From contig JBBBWG010001826.1 of the NCBI GenBank assembly GCA_037176905.1, positions 1 through 34,678 of the forward strand: a stretch of 34,678 nt of DNA. Reading direction: 5' to 3'. Shown in pieces: positions 22,001 through 30,531 of the stretch. Numbering within the stretch: the first letter of the stretch is position 1; every line of letters begins with the position of its first letter. Origin of the DNA: Azolla pinnata (taxonomy: Eukaryota > Streptophyta > Polypodiopsida > Salviniales > Salviniaceae). A model generated the notes under the pieces. The model saw only the letters and a program-made list of their open reading frames with translations, was not told the origin of the DNA and searched no databases. Position numbers and translations under genes: made by a program.

Positions 22001-23581
22001 CTTTTCTTGTCTTTGTCATGACGGCATACATTCTATTGCATCAAGATCTTCAAGTGGTTGGTAACTTTTCACGACAAAGTTGATGCTTCTCTTGTCTTCG
22101 TTATGATGATATATATTCTGTTGCATCAAGATTTGAACCCATCACCTTTTTGGGGGAAAAAAATGTAAAATCTCAATATAAAGTTAATGTAAGCTTTCTA
22201 AATCGGTTTGAGCTCGAACAAGTTTAAGTCTAAGCCCATTAATAATAGTCTTAACCAATTAAAAAACTGCTCAAGCTTGATTTTTTTTTTTAACAGTCTG
22301 GCTTGAGATCTTAATGAACTGGCTAAGCCGAGCTGAGCCGTTGCCGATATACCCTAACTTCTTCTTTAAAAAAATAAAATAAAAAATTTGGCAGGTCCAG
22401 GTGACGCTCACGCAGCAGGTGTCCAACACAGAGACGTGGTCGACGTCGACGACGTTCAGCGTGTCCGACACGGTGACAGTGACGGCTGGCGTTCCTGAAG
22501 TCGCGTCTGTCGAGGGCAACATCACGATCGGCGTTGCACACACCTTCGGCACCGAGCTCGGCACCACCAAGTCCACGGCGTTGCAGTTCCAGACCACGTA
22601 TGTGGTCAAGGACGTGCCTCCCAATACCCAGGTGCGAGTTTGATCTGTGCCCTCCGATGGTATATGCAATGAAATGTGTAGGTTATTTACATATAAATTT
22701 TTTTTGTCTATAAACAATGAAATGAGGAGGTTATTTACATATAATTTTTTTTTGTCTGTAAACAATGAAATGCGTATGTTATTTACATATATATTTTTTT
22801 TGTCTGTAAACAATGAAATGCGCAGGTTATTTACACTTTTTTTTTTTGTCTGTAAACAATGAAATGCGTAGGTTATTTACATATAATTTTTTTTGTCTGT
22901 AAACAATGAAATGCGTAGGTTATTTACATATAATTTTTTTTGCCTGTAAACAATGAAATGCATAGGTTATTTACATATATATATTTTTATCTGTAAACAA
23001 TGAAATGCGTAGGTTATTTACATATATATTTTTTTGTCTGTAAACAATGAAATGCGTAGGTTATTATTTACATATAATATTTTTTGCTTGTAAACAATGA
23101 AATGCATAGGTTATTTATATATGTATATATTTTTATCTGTAAAGGTTATTTACATTTTTTTTTTTGTCTGTAAACAATGAAATGCACAGGTTATTTACAC
23201 TTTTTTTTTTTTTTGGTCTGTAAACAATGAAATGCGTAGGTTATTTACATATAATTTTTTTTGTCTGTAAACAATGAAATGCGCAGGTTATTTACATATA
23301 ATTTTTTTTTGTCTGTAAACAATGAAATGCGTAGGTTATTTACATATAATTTTTTTTGTATGTAAACTTTGCTGGGATTGGTTTTGCGGGGTCAGGCAAA
23401 GGTGTCGGTGGAGTGCACGGTGGCCAAGTGCCGCGTCCCGTTCACTTACACAAGGAGCGACGTGCGCATCGACGGCATCGAGCTGCCCGCGGAGCCGCGC
23501 ATCGACGGCATCTTCGAGGGCGTGAACGCGTTCAACATACGGGGCGTGATCTCGTCGACCGCGAGCAGCAGCAGCAACAAT

Positions 23582-23630
<49 letters not shown>

Positions 23631-23707
23631 GTAGCAGCACAACCTCCAGTGTCATTGGCAAGGTGGCATCGACTGTCTCCAAAACCATCGGCACCAGCAT
23701 CCTCTGA
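16035..23707 (+). CDS. Amaranthin-like lectin with aerolysin-like pore-forming domain, four exons
   Basis: Predicted cytosolic carbohydrate-binding protein with a pore-forming module; no signal peptide or membrane helix at the N-terminus. Exons: 16035 to about 16588 (or 16565), 21264 (or 21275) to 21824, 22395-22631, 23396-23707, roughly 550 residues. Exon 1 holds a first agglutinin-type domain (about residues 35-180, FWRRD at 98-102). Exon 2 holds a second and clearer one, with FWKRSPDWIRADADD (21465 on) and VLSRKLTDVRF near its end. Exons 3-4 match the aerolysin/ETX-MTX2 superfamily: a Ser/Thr-rich amphipathic strand region, then VPPNT and a further beta-rich part. The C-terminus carries a poly-Asn tract. 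This order, lectin domains then aerolysin, is known from plants (for example the wheat Hfr-2 type). The last two junctions are phase 0 with good acceptors. The first junction is uncertain: no single strong donor, and two donor-acceptor pairs keep frame. No key break is seen in the other exons. Confidence 0.8.
16607..17235. repeat. Minisatellite in lectin intron 1 (about 67-bp compound unit)
   Basis: Alternating modules 'ttttagtcgagaatacatat' + 'tcgcatgcatagat' and 'tttagtcaagaatacattcg' + 'tgcgtgcatttta' repeat about nine times, starting roughly 20 bp after the predicted exon 1 end. Units differ by point changes; neighbouring units are most alike towards the right end. Confidence 0.9.
17280..18480. 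repeat. AT-rich dispersed/tandem blocks in lectin intron 1, with a GC-richer insert
   Basis: A block of about 273 bp (from 'gactccaaagtttaaaataa' to 'gagagtctaca') occurs at about 17482-17750 and 17755-18023 with few differences; shorter relatives lie at 17285-17440 and 18350-18475. Between, 18026-18345 is a less AT-rich segment of different composition that interrupts the series. It has no usable coding frame and I do not recognise it; it could be a small inserted element. Confidence 0.7.
18655..19355. repeat. Three diverged 250-bp tandem units in lectin intron 1
   Basis: Units start at about 18658 ('gttacgtcatgttcaaggg'), 18911 ('taacgtcatgtttaaggg') and 19158 ('ttaacatcatgcaagtt'). Each then runs through 'gttaacatttaat'-like, 'tactagggtata'-like, 'cttatttatttat' and 'attagtaatattaaaatt'-like sequence. 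They are strongly diverged, so this is an older duplication than the neighbouring repeats. Confidence 0.6.
19359..21252 (+). mobile_element. MITE copy D, split by a 1.2-kb insertion
   Basis: The left half (19359 to about 19585) starts 'gggaaaattacattctaatg' and matches the left half of copy C. The right half (about 20825-21252) matches copy C's right half, is itself present as two tandem units of about 185 bp, and ends 'gtaatttctccc'. The intervening 19590-20820 is unrelated AT-rich sequence. The element ends about 11 bp before the predicted acceptor of lectin exon 2. The (GT)n at 21213-21240 is an expansion within the terminal repeat. Confidence 0.6.
19676..20075. repeat. About 195-bp direct repeat within the MITE D insertion
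   Basis: 'gattaagagaaatattatta' occurs at 19681 and 19876, and the following sequence ('acaattgtgtccc', 'attaggagaatatact', 'gagagatcaaggtttta') is duplicated with few changes. It is followed to about 20500 by purine-rich text with recurrent 'agattagggttt' that resembles very degenerate telomere heptamers. A C8 run and a TATA-like 'ccttatatagg' lie at 20530-20575. Confidence 0.75.
21845..22140. repeat. Minisatellite in lectin intron 2 (about 4 units)
   Basis: A unit of about 75-85 bp, marked by 'catacattctgttgcatcaa' and 'gttggtaacttttcatgac', repeats at about 21873, 21940, 22025 and 22110. The array starts about 20 bp after the exon 2 donor. Confidence 0.85.
22655..23370. repeat. Minisatellite in lectin intron 3 (47-bp unit, about 15 copies)
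   Basis: Each unit reads approximately 'tgtctgtaaacaatgaaatg' + 'cgtaggttatttacatataa' + T8. Copies begin every 46-50 bp, filling almost all of the 764-bp intron. Length differences come mostly from the poly-T part. One copy lacks the 'caatgaaatgcg' segment (about 23140), and two have long T runs. Confidence 0.95.
23576..23632 (+). repeat. Coding (AAC)n microsatellite in lectin exon 4
   Basis: About 18 AAC/AAT triplets encode poly-Asn near the protein's C-terminus, flanked by Ser codons. It lies after the last recognisable aerolysin-like sequence. Confidence 0.95.
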
Positions 23708-25600
23708 TTGCCCCGATCAATCCCTCCGTCTGTCGTTGCCAGCACCGCGATCGATCCGCGATATGCTGCTGCCGCAATCTTCGCGCGATCGATCCACATT
23801 GGCAGTTCATGCCTCGACGACAGATCGGACGTTTGGCGTGAAAAACTCGTTTTTCATGATCAATATGGCCACTAGCTGCCGCAGTCGTCTTTTGATCTCT
23901 CCGCCCACCGTCTTGCATCGCATATGCGCCTTCCACCGGTCATGTAGTTCGACAACCTGCTTCATTCTGCATCTAGTGTTCAATTTGCACCTTCCAGCTC
24001 CGTCATGGATTCTGGCTGCTTGCAGATCCACTGTATCGTTGTTCCCACAATTTTTCTGTTCTCGGAAACTGATCGCTGCGGAGCCTAAAATTAAGCCTCG
24101 TCGTTTGGCACGACCACCCTTTCGTGGCCTTGAGATTATGACGTACCGGTCGCGACGATCACAAAACAACGCCGGCTTCCACATATTTTCGAAACCATGC
24201 AGCTTGTTTTGTTGACTAGAACACTCTCTCCGATTTGCCTCTTAAAATGGTTTGCTAATGTTCGGCCGTAATTTCGGCTGATACACGCATCGGTAGAGAC
24301 TGGTGTTGATTGACGATCTTACCGTGTTATAAACACATGATCTTAACGTGAAGATAACATGCTTAGCTTCATTGAGATTAAATCTTATATATATATATAT
24401 ATAAACACTTCCAAGGGAAACACCTCGATGACAATTTCTTCACAGAATTTTGGGCAAGAGCTAAATCTGGAGCAGATGCCATAAACACTGCCTCCTCAAA
24501 GGGAACCTTTCATATTGCCAAACCGACTTCTCCAGATGTCCTTAATTTGCTTGGGGCCATTTTTTTTGTTTTTTTTTTTAATGTCATGATCAGCAAATCT
24601 TGGGGATGGCTTGATCCATGGAGCCCAACCATTCTTGTTCTGTACTTATTGTGCCACCTGGCATCTGTAGCAGAGCACCATGCCACTAGACAAAGATTAG
24701 ACGAAAGCGGTTGTAGAAGGGCACCAGAAATGACAACGATTAGTATGTTACTAACTAAGGAAGGCGATTAATCCAATCAATACCAGCCGCATGTCGACGT
24801 GGTTACTAGCTGCATGCGGGAACAATCATCTTTATTGCGATTGTGGATCCTGTTGAGCTAAGCTACTTCCGATCCAGCTAGAAATGATCCAATTAACATT
24901 TGGGTGGATGATGGTGTAATGTCAGAAGGAGAAGCGATGAGTAGTGGAAGTTTGAGGAGCTGGAGATGCACAGAGAATGTACCTATTTGTAGTGGCGATC
25001 ACAGCAGCAACAACAACAACAACAACATTGGAAGATTGTGATCGATTGAGATGTTGTTGCAACATTGTATTATTTCAATTTCTCTACACAATTACAACAT
25101 CCTAGGCAGCATCGTGCCAAGGATGGTAGTGTCTGTTGCACGAACTTGTTTGCGATCTTGCCATAGTTGACTTTGCTTTCCTTGTTTTTTTTCCCTACCT
25201 CAAGTTTTTGTCTTGAGCCTTGCTTTTGCAATCTTGCAAGCTGACAATCAGCATTGTCTGCATCCGGTGCCACCATCTCTATGTTTTGCGCCTCTGATTT
25301 CTAAGCTCGGCGCGCTCGAGCTCTCGAGTTAATCTGGGGTTTGTTTGCTTTCGGACGATCTGGCTGTGTGTCGAATCCGCAGCGAATCATGATTGAAAAC
25401 AATATGGGATATCGATGCCCACGAGTCTGCAACATGTCGAGGTTCGAGGGGCAAGCAATACAACGAACGGTATGCTTGCAATCAGGTTTAACGTCTACCA
25501 TATGGACTTGAATGTCATCTACTGCAATCATCTGCTGTTGCAGAGGTCAATGACCCATGTCTTCTTGACAATTAATCGGAGATTGGGTCGTTGTCGTTGG
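23708..25600. other. Lectin 3' region and spacer; two weak minus-strand frames
   Basis: The first few hundred bases are probably lectin 3' untranslated sequence. An (AT)n run is at 24389-24402 and a (CAA)n run at about 25006-25026. Two adjoining minus-strand frames (25531-25301 and 25276-25070) have protein-like composition but no motif I know, no clear join and no supporting signals, so they are mentioned and not called as genes. Nothing else is recognisable. Confidence 0.4.
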
Positions 25601-26158
25601 AGAGGTCAAGGATCCATGTCTCTTGACAAGGATCCAGAGGTCCAAGGTCCCATGTCTCTTGACAAGGACCCTAGGGTTTAAGGGAGAGGTGCAAGCTCCC
25701 ATGTCTTTGACAAGGACCCTAGGGTTTACGGTTTAGGGTTTAGGGTTTAGGGTTTAAGGGAGAGGTCGAAGGTCCTATGTCTGACAAGGACCCTAGGGTT
25801 TAGGGTTTAGGGTTTAGGGTTTAAGGGAGAGGTGCAAGGTCCCATGTCCGACAAGGACCCTAGGGTTTAGGGTTTAGGGTTTAGGGAGAGGTCCCAAGGT
25901 CCCATGTCTGACAAGGACCCTAGGGTTTAGGGTTTAGGGAGAGGTCCAAGGTCCCATGTCTGATTAGGGTTTAGGGTTTAGAGTTTAGGGAGAGGTCCCA
26001 AGGTCCCATGTCTGATTAGGGTTTAGGGTTTAGGGAGAGGTCCCAAGGTCCCATGTCTGATTAGGGTTTAGGGTTTAGGGAGAGGTCCAAGAAGGTCCCA
26101 TGTCTGATTAGGGTTTAGGGTTTAGGGAGAGGTCCAAGAAGGTCCCATGTCTCTGACA
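25600..26158. repeat. Composite minisatellite carrying TTTAGGG arrays
   Basis: About ten units of 50-75 bp join a unique part ('gagaggtccaaggtcccatg' + 'tctgacaaggaccc') to 1-4 plant telomere heptamers ('tagggtttagggttt'). Units to the right lack 'acaaggaccc'. The G-rich strand is plus, opposite to the array at 15.4-16.0 kb. It ends about 460 bp before the C2 gene start codon. Confidence 0.9.
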
Positions 26159-26178
26159 AGAACCCACCTTGACAATGA

Positions 26179-26452
26179 ATGACAGGGCGCCACTTGGGTG
26201 TTTTTTCTTTTGGTTTGCTGTTGGCGATGGTGGACCTGGCGATGACGACGACGGTGCCGATCGTTGACATGGAAAGAGTTGTTGCAGGAATGTGTTCGAT
26301 GTATGCAGAGAACAAGGCGTTTCAGCAGCAGAGGAAGCAGAGGAAGCAGAAGAAGCAGGAGGAGGAGGAAGAAGGAGGAGGAGGAGAAGGAGAAGGAGAA
26401 GAAGAAGGGGAAGAAGCAGCAGGAAGAGGAAGAAGGAGAAAAGAAGAAGAAG

Positions 26453-26484
<32 letters not shown>

Positions 26485-26691
26485 GGAGGAGGAGGAGGAG
26501 AAGAAGGAGAAGAAGGAGAAGAAGCAGCAGCTGCAGAAGAAGAAGCAGCAGGAAGAGGAAGAAGGAGAGAAGAAGAAGAAGAAGAAGAAGGAGAAGAAGA
26601 AGGAGGAGGAGGAGGAGGAGATGCCGGAAGGAACATTGGAGGTGGAAGTCATCAAGGCCCAGGGCCTCAAGGACGTGGAAACCTTCGGTAA
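26179..26691 (+). other. Upstream open frame overlapping the C2 start codon
   Basis: A 170-codon frame from ATG 26179 runs through the purine tract and past the C2 ATG (26621) in a different frame, ending in intron 1. The first 50 codons have mixed composition, the rest is Glu/Gly/Arg repeat. A second upstream ATG (26264) is in the C2 frame but meets a TAG at 26483. If the transcript begins upstream of 26179, these would act as upstream open frames; if it begins within the purine tract, neither matters. Confidence 0.3.
26324..26620 (+). repeat. Purine-only GAA/GGA tract before the C2 start codon
   Basis: Nearly 300 bp of almost pure G and A on the plus strand, with scattered CAG, end at the predicted ATG of the C2 gene. 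It may be 5' untranslated or promoter sequence; GA-rich tracts are frequent near plant transcription starts. Confidence 0.9.
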
Positions 26692-29600
26692 CCCTAACCC
26701 TAATCCCATGCCGTCTCCCTAACCCTAACCCTAACCCTAACCCTAACCTTGCTTCCTTTGTTTCCTCTCCATCTGATGCAATCTCTTCTTCTTCTGGGCT
26801 GTTCCTCTGCAGGTAAATCGGATCCCTACGTCTCTCTTTCATGCGGCCCTGATCGACACCATCGCACTCGTACCATCCACGGTTAGTCTGTTCTGCTCTG
26901 CTCTGCTCGGATCTTCTGTTGTTGTGCTCTGTGCTCTCCGTTTTCTGCTCGTTTTCCGATCCTACATTCCCGTCTGCGTGCGTTCATCATGACGAGACGA
27001 TCGAATGCAAAAGAAACGCTGGAGCGGAGATCGGATCTGATGCTTTTCCTCGACCTTCACATAGGCCTGAGGGGACCGGATCTACCCTCTTGCTTGACTG
27101 TGACGATCTTGGTATCTGTCTTTATTCCATGGAGCAGATGGTGGAAGTGATCCGGTGTGGAACCAGAGCTTTCTGTTCGATCTCCCCGACGGCGTCCCAG
27201 ACCTGGTGCTTGCCATCTTCGATGCAGAGAGGCATGGCCAGGATGAGGCTATGGGAACTGCAGTGTAATCGCCGCTATCCCCAATTTTGTTCGCCTCTCT
27301 TTACATCCGCGATCGAACTATGTTTAGGGTTTAGGGTTTGCCACAATGAATAAGCTTTCGTTTTTCTGGGTAGAATCGAACTATGTTTAGGGTTTAGGGT
27401 CTCTCACAATGAATACGCTTTCTTTTTTCTGGGCAGAATCGAACGATGTTTAGGGTTTAGGGTTTTCACAATGAATAAGCTTTCTCTTTTCTGGGTAGAA
27501 TGGAACTATGTTTAGGGTTTAGGGTTTTCACAATGAATAAGCTTTCTTTTTCTGGGTAGAATGGAACTATGTTTAGGATTTAGGGTTTTCACAATGAATA
27601 AACTTTCTTTTTTCTGGGTAGAATCGAACTATGTTTAGGGTTTAGGGTTTAGGGTTTTCCACAATGAATAAGCTTTCTTTTTTCTGGGTAGAATCGAATG
27701 ATGTTTAGGGTTTAGGGTTTTCACAATGAATAAGCTTTCTTTTTTCTGGGTAGAATGGAACTATGTTTAGGGTTTAGGGTTTCTCACAATGAATAAGCTT
27801 TCTTTTTTCTGGGTAGAATCGAACTATGTTTAGGGTTTAGGGTTTTCACAATGAGTAAGCTGTCTTTTTTCTGGGCAGAATGGAACTATGTTTAGGGTTT
27901 AGGGTTTAGGGTTTTCACAATGAGTAAGCTTTCGTTTTTCTGGGTAGAATGGAACTATGTTAAGGGTTAAGGGTTTTCCACAATGAATAGACTTTCTTTT
28001 TTCTGGGTAGAATCGAACGATGTGTAGGATTTAGGGTTTTCCACAATGAATAAGCTTTCTTAGGGTTTAGGGTTTTCCACAATGAATAAGCTTTCCTTTT
28101 TCTGGGTAGAATGGAACAATGTTTAGGGTCTAGGGTTTTCACAATGAATAAGATTTCTTTTTTCTGGGTAGGGTACACTTGAATTCGGTTTACGCCAAGA
28201 AGCAGATTGAACCCACTAATTACAAGATCCGGCTCCCCAGCGGGAAGTACCAGGGAGAAATCGAACTTCGGCTCAAGTTCTTTCCTAAGGTCAGAGAGCA
28301 CTAACTAGTCTCCTGGTCGATTTCGGTAAATCCACTTCCAGCAAGCCATGGTTGTACATTCATCTGCAGATATGTGTGCATGTATGTATAGATATATAGG
28401 TTATGAATGTCTCATTGCGTGTATAATGTAAGCATGCATCATGTATGTTTTGACATTTGTGTATGTATGTGCGACCATTGTGGCCATTTGTGTATGTATG
28501 TGCGACCATTGTGACCGATGGAATTTTGTCACACACTCGCACTCTACACTACACTATCATAACATGCCTCATGTTTTAGGTCCACCATGGAGCTCTTGAT
28601 CTACACCTCGTACATGCCCATGGCTTAAGCTCAACTGATCTATTCGGTAATCCTCCTCGATCACTTTGACGTATCTTTTTGTTGGGAATACAGCCTGAAA
28701 TCTAAATAGTAAAAGAGAGATCATGGGCAGAAACGACGAATTTATGACACTCTTTATAGCATACAGGTAAAACTGATCCCTATGCTGTCATCACCTGCCA
28801 CAAGCAAACTGTAAAGAGCCGTGTGTTGGAGAGTAAAGCACTTAAGACCCTCTTTTGTTTCGAATTGTCACTCTGATTGTTCGACGTTAAGTTTGCTTGA
28901 TAATATGTCGAGGAAATGCGTATTTTGTCGCTATTTTCTTTTTGCCAGATGCAGGCAGTGACCCTATCTGGGATGAGAATTTCACATTCCAGATTGACAG
29001 CGAGGTTAGTGAAGCCACCATCAAGCTTTTCGATAAAGATACATTCTCTGCCGATGATCCTCTGGGGACTGCAATGTATGTGAATCATGAATGCAATTAT
29101 GTTTGAATATACGACTCGGATCTGACTTTAACTAGCCAAGCCAGTAGAGTGGCCATATCACTACATCACTTTGTATGGCATTTGCCGAACTTGTAGCCTA
29201 TTCTAACTGATGAATGTGTTGATGCTTTCCTCTGGGATGTGAAAAGAGTACCGCTGAACAAGGTGTTTGCTGAAGGATTTGTGGCACCTTCCGATTATCA
29301 AGTGTTCGGTAAGAAAGGGCAACCTCAAGGTGCAGTGAAAGCCGGCCTCAAATTTACACCAAAGGTAAAACAAAAGACCTGTCGAAGGGTTTGATGATAA
29401 TGTTTTTTAATTTGGTTTCGATGAAAATCAGTGATTGATAATGCCATGTTGTGCCAGCTCTAAATTCAACTGCAGATTTGATGTGGTGAATGCAACATGG
29501 TGACGGCCCATCTCAGCGCTGCTATCCATTAATAAAACCGTCGATGATGTTCTGCTCAAGGACTCTGTTACTGTATTATCTATCTATCATCTTACAATGA

Positions 29601-30026
29601 TTTCAAATCCTCATTTGGACTATGCGAATTATTAGGAGGTGCAAATCGCATATGTATGAAAGCGTTTTGAGCTCAGTAATCTTAACAAAAACAGATTTAC
29701 ATCGATAATTTTGTCATTTGAGAAAACTGTCGAATCTGTGTAATACTGTTTTGGGGTGCGTGTGTGCCGATGGTAATAGTACTGGAAAAAAGAAGAATAC
29801 CTGATCCTTAAGTGATTTTTGCCACCACAGTCAGTATACTAACTAAGCATGATCTCTGCTGATCTTGATTTTTGCTTGATTCTGGTGTTCTGTGGATTTA
29901 TTTTGTGAGCAAGCAGAACCATCTGATTGTGAGAAAGAGGTGTATTAACAATTTGGAACATGGATCTTTTCTATGCAGTGGAAATGGGCAGTGATCATGG
30001 TGTGCAGATCCTCATTTCTGCCCTAA
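26621..30026 (+). CDS. Small protein of two C2 domains, nine exons
   Basis: Calcium/phospholipid-binding type protein resembling the small plant C2 proteins. Exons: 26621-26687, 26813-26881, 27138-27264, 28172-28289, 28580-28646, 28767-28832, 28949-29075, 29247-29364, 29979-30026; 268 residues. The start MPEGTLEVEV is typical for the family and is the first ATG in frame after a stop at 26483. Domain 1 is residues 1-127 (GKSDPYV, SDPVWNQSF), domain 2 is 128-253 (GKTDPYAV, SDPIWDENF). Both modules end in LKFxPK. Domain 2 has all five acidic calcium ligands as Asp (D147, D153, D200, D202, D208); domain 1 has Glu at three of them (E20, E76, E82). The last exon, a 15-residue tail beginning WKWAVIMV, rests on a good acceptor but is unsure: splicing to 29433 or 29457, or reading through, would stop almost at once after residue 253. 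No transmembrane anchor otherwise. Confidence 0.85.
26689..26746. repeat. Hexameric CCCTAA telomere-like run at the start of C2 intron 1
   Basis: Immediately from the donor site (g|gtaaccctaaccctaa) and again at 26718-26746 the sequence is a six-base repeat, CCCTAA, the TTAGGG type, not the seven-base plant type seen elsewhere in the window. Confidence 0.9.
27310..28168. repeat. Minisatellite in C2 intron 3 (about 62-bp unit, ~13 copies, with TTTAGGG)
   Basis: Each unit joins 'agaatcgaactatg' + 'tttagggtttagggtttt' + 'cacaatgaataagc' + 'tttcttttttctgggtag'. Spacing is 60-70 bp, the excess being extra heptamers. The array runs to the intron's end: the true acceptor of exon 4 at 28171 is the terminal copy of the 'ttttttctgggtag' part. 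Confidence 0.95.
28456..28520. repeat. Short direct repeat in C2 intron 4
   Basis: 'catttgtgtatgtatgtgcg' + 'accattgtg' occurs twice in succession (about 34-bp period). Confidence 0.8.
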
Positions 30027-30244
30027 AATCAAACAAAGCAGCAAAGCTCACAAGCTTGTAGCTATGTCAGGAACTAGTCTCATCACTGTTACTTCACTGA
30101 GATGATCAGTATACACATATCTGTTCAATCCTTTCAGATCTTGGCAAGACTTTGGAAGAGAGCATGAATCTCCTCCAGATTTCATTCGATCCGATCGGAA
30201 TGAGGTCTGAGCATCTGCATGCATCTGCACCAAACACTGTAGTC

Positions 30245-30345
30245 ACAAGGTGCAAACCCTAAATCTTACCCTTGTCCCTGAGCCCTAACCCTAAACCCTA
30301 AGTCCTAAACCCTAAACCGACCCAAAACCCTGAACCCTAGAACCT
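30245..30345. repeat. Short telomere-like stretch between the C2 and mitochondrial-protein genes
   Basis: About 100 bp with 'accctaaaccctaa' and variants; the C-rich strand is plus. It lies 190 bp upstream of the next start codon. Confidence 0.75.
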
Positions 30346-30531
30346 ATTCCATGCAATGTTGGTAGCTTCAAAAGCTGAAGCTGCACACAAAAGAGTCCTC
30401 ACACAGTTGCAGAGATTACAGAGGAGCAGAGAAATTCCCCATCAAACGGATTGCAGGGAACCCTGAGACAAGCGAAGCAGCTGTTTGCTTCCATTTGCTG
30501 CTTGGTCCGTTACGTCTTCTTTTGTTTCTCC

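Noticed and set aside
22100-22150. tRNA-like B-box ('gggttcaaatct' on the minus strand)
   Set aside because: No A-box, anticodon stem or acceptor pairing could be found around it; it lies in a tandem repeat. No tRNA or rRNA gene is seen anywhere in the window.
22271-22813. Minus-strand open frame of 180 codons
   Set aside because: It runs antisense across lectin exon 3 and the intron 3 minisatellite; its repeated Asn-Asn-Leu-style blocks come from the repeat.
25070-25531. Minus-strand gene from two adjoining frames
   Set aside because: Protein-like composition only; no motif, no clear splice join and no start signal, so it is noted in the spacer entry and not called.
26179-26330. 2-oxoglutarate oxygenase-like start (TVPIVDME)
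   Set aside because: A resemblance of a few residues, running directly into a purine repeat; no catalytic motif follows.
26108-26842. Minus-strand open frame of 244 codons over the C2 start
   Set aside because: It is the antisense reading of the purine tract (poly-Leu/Phe) and has no motif.
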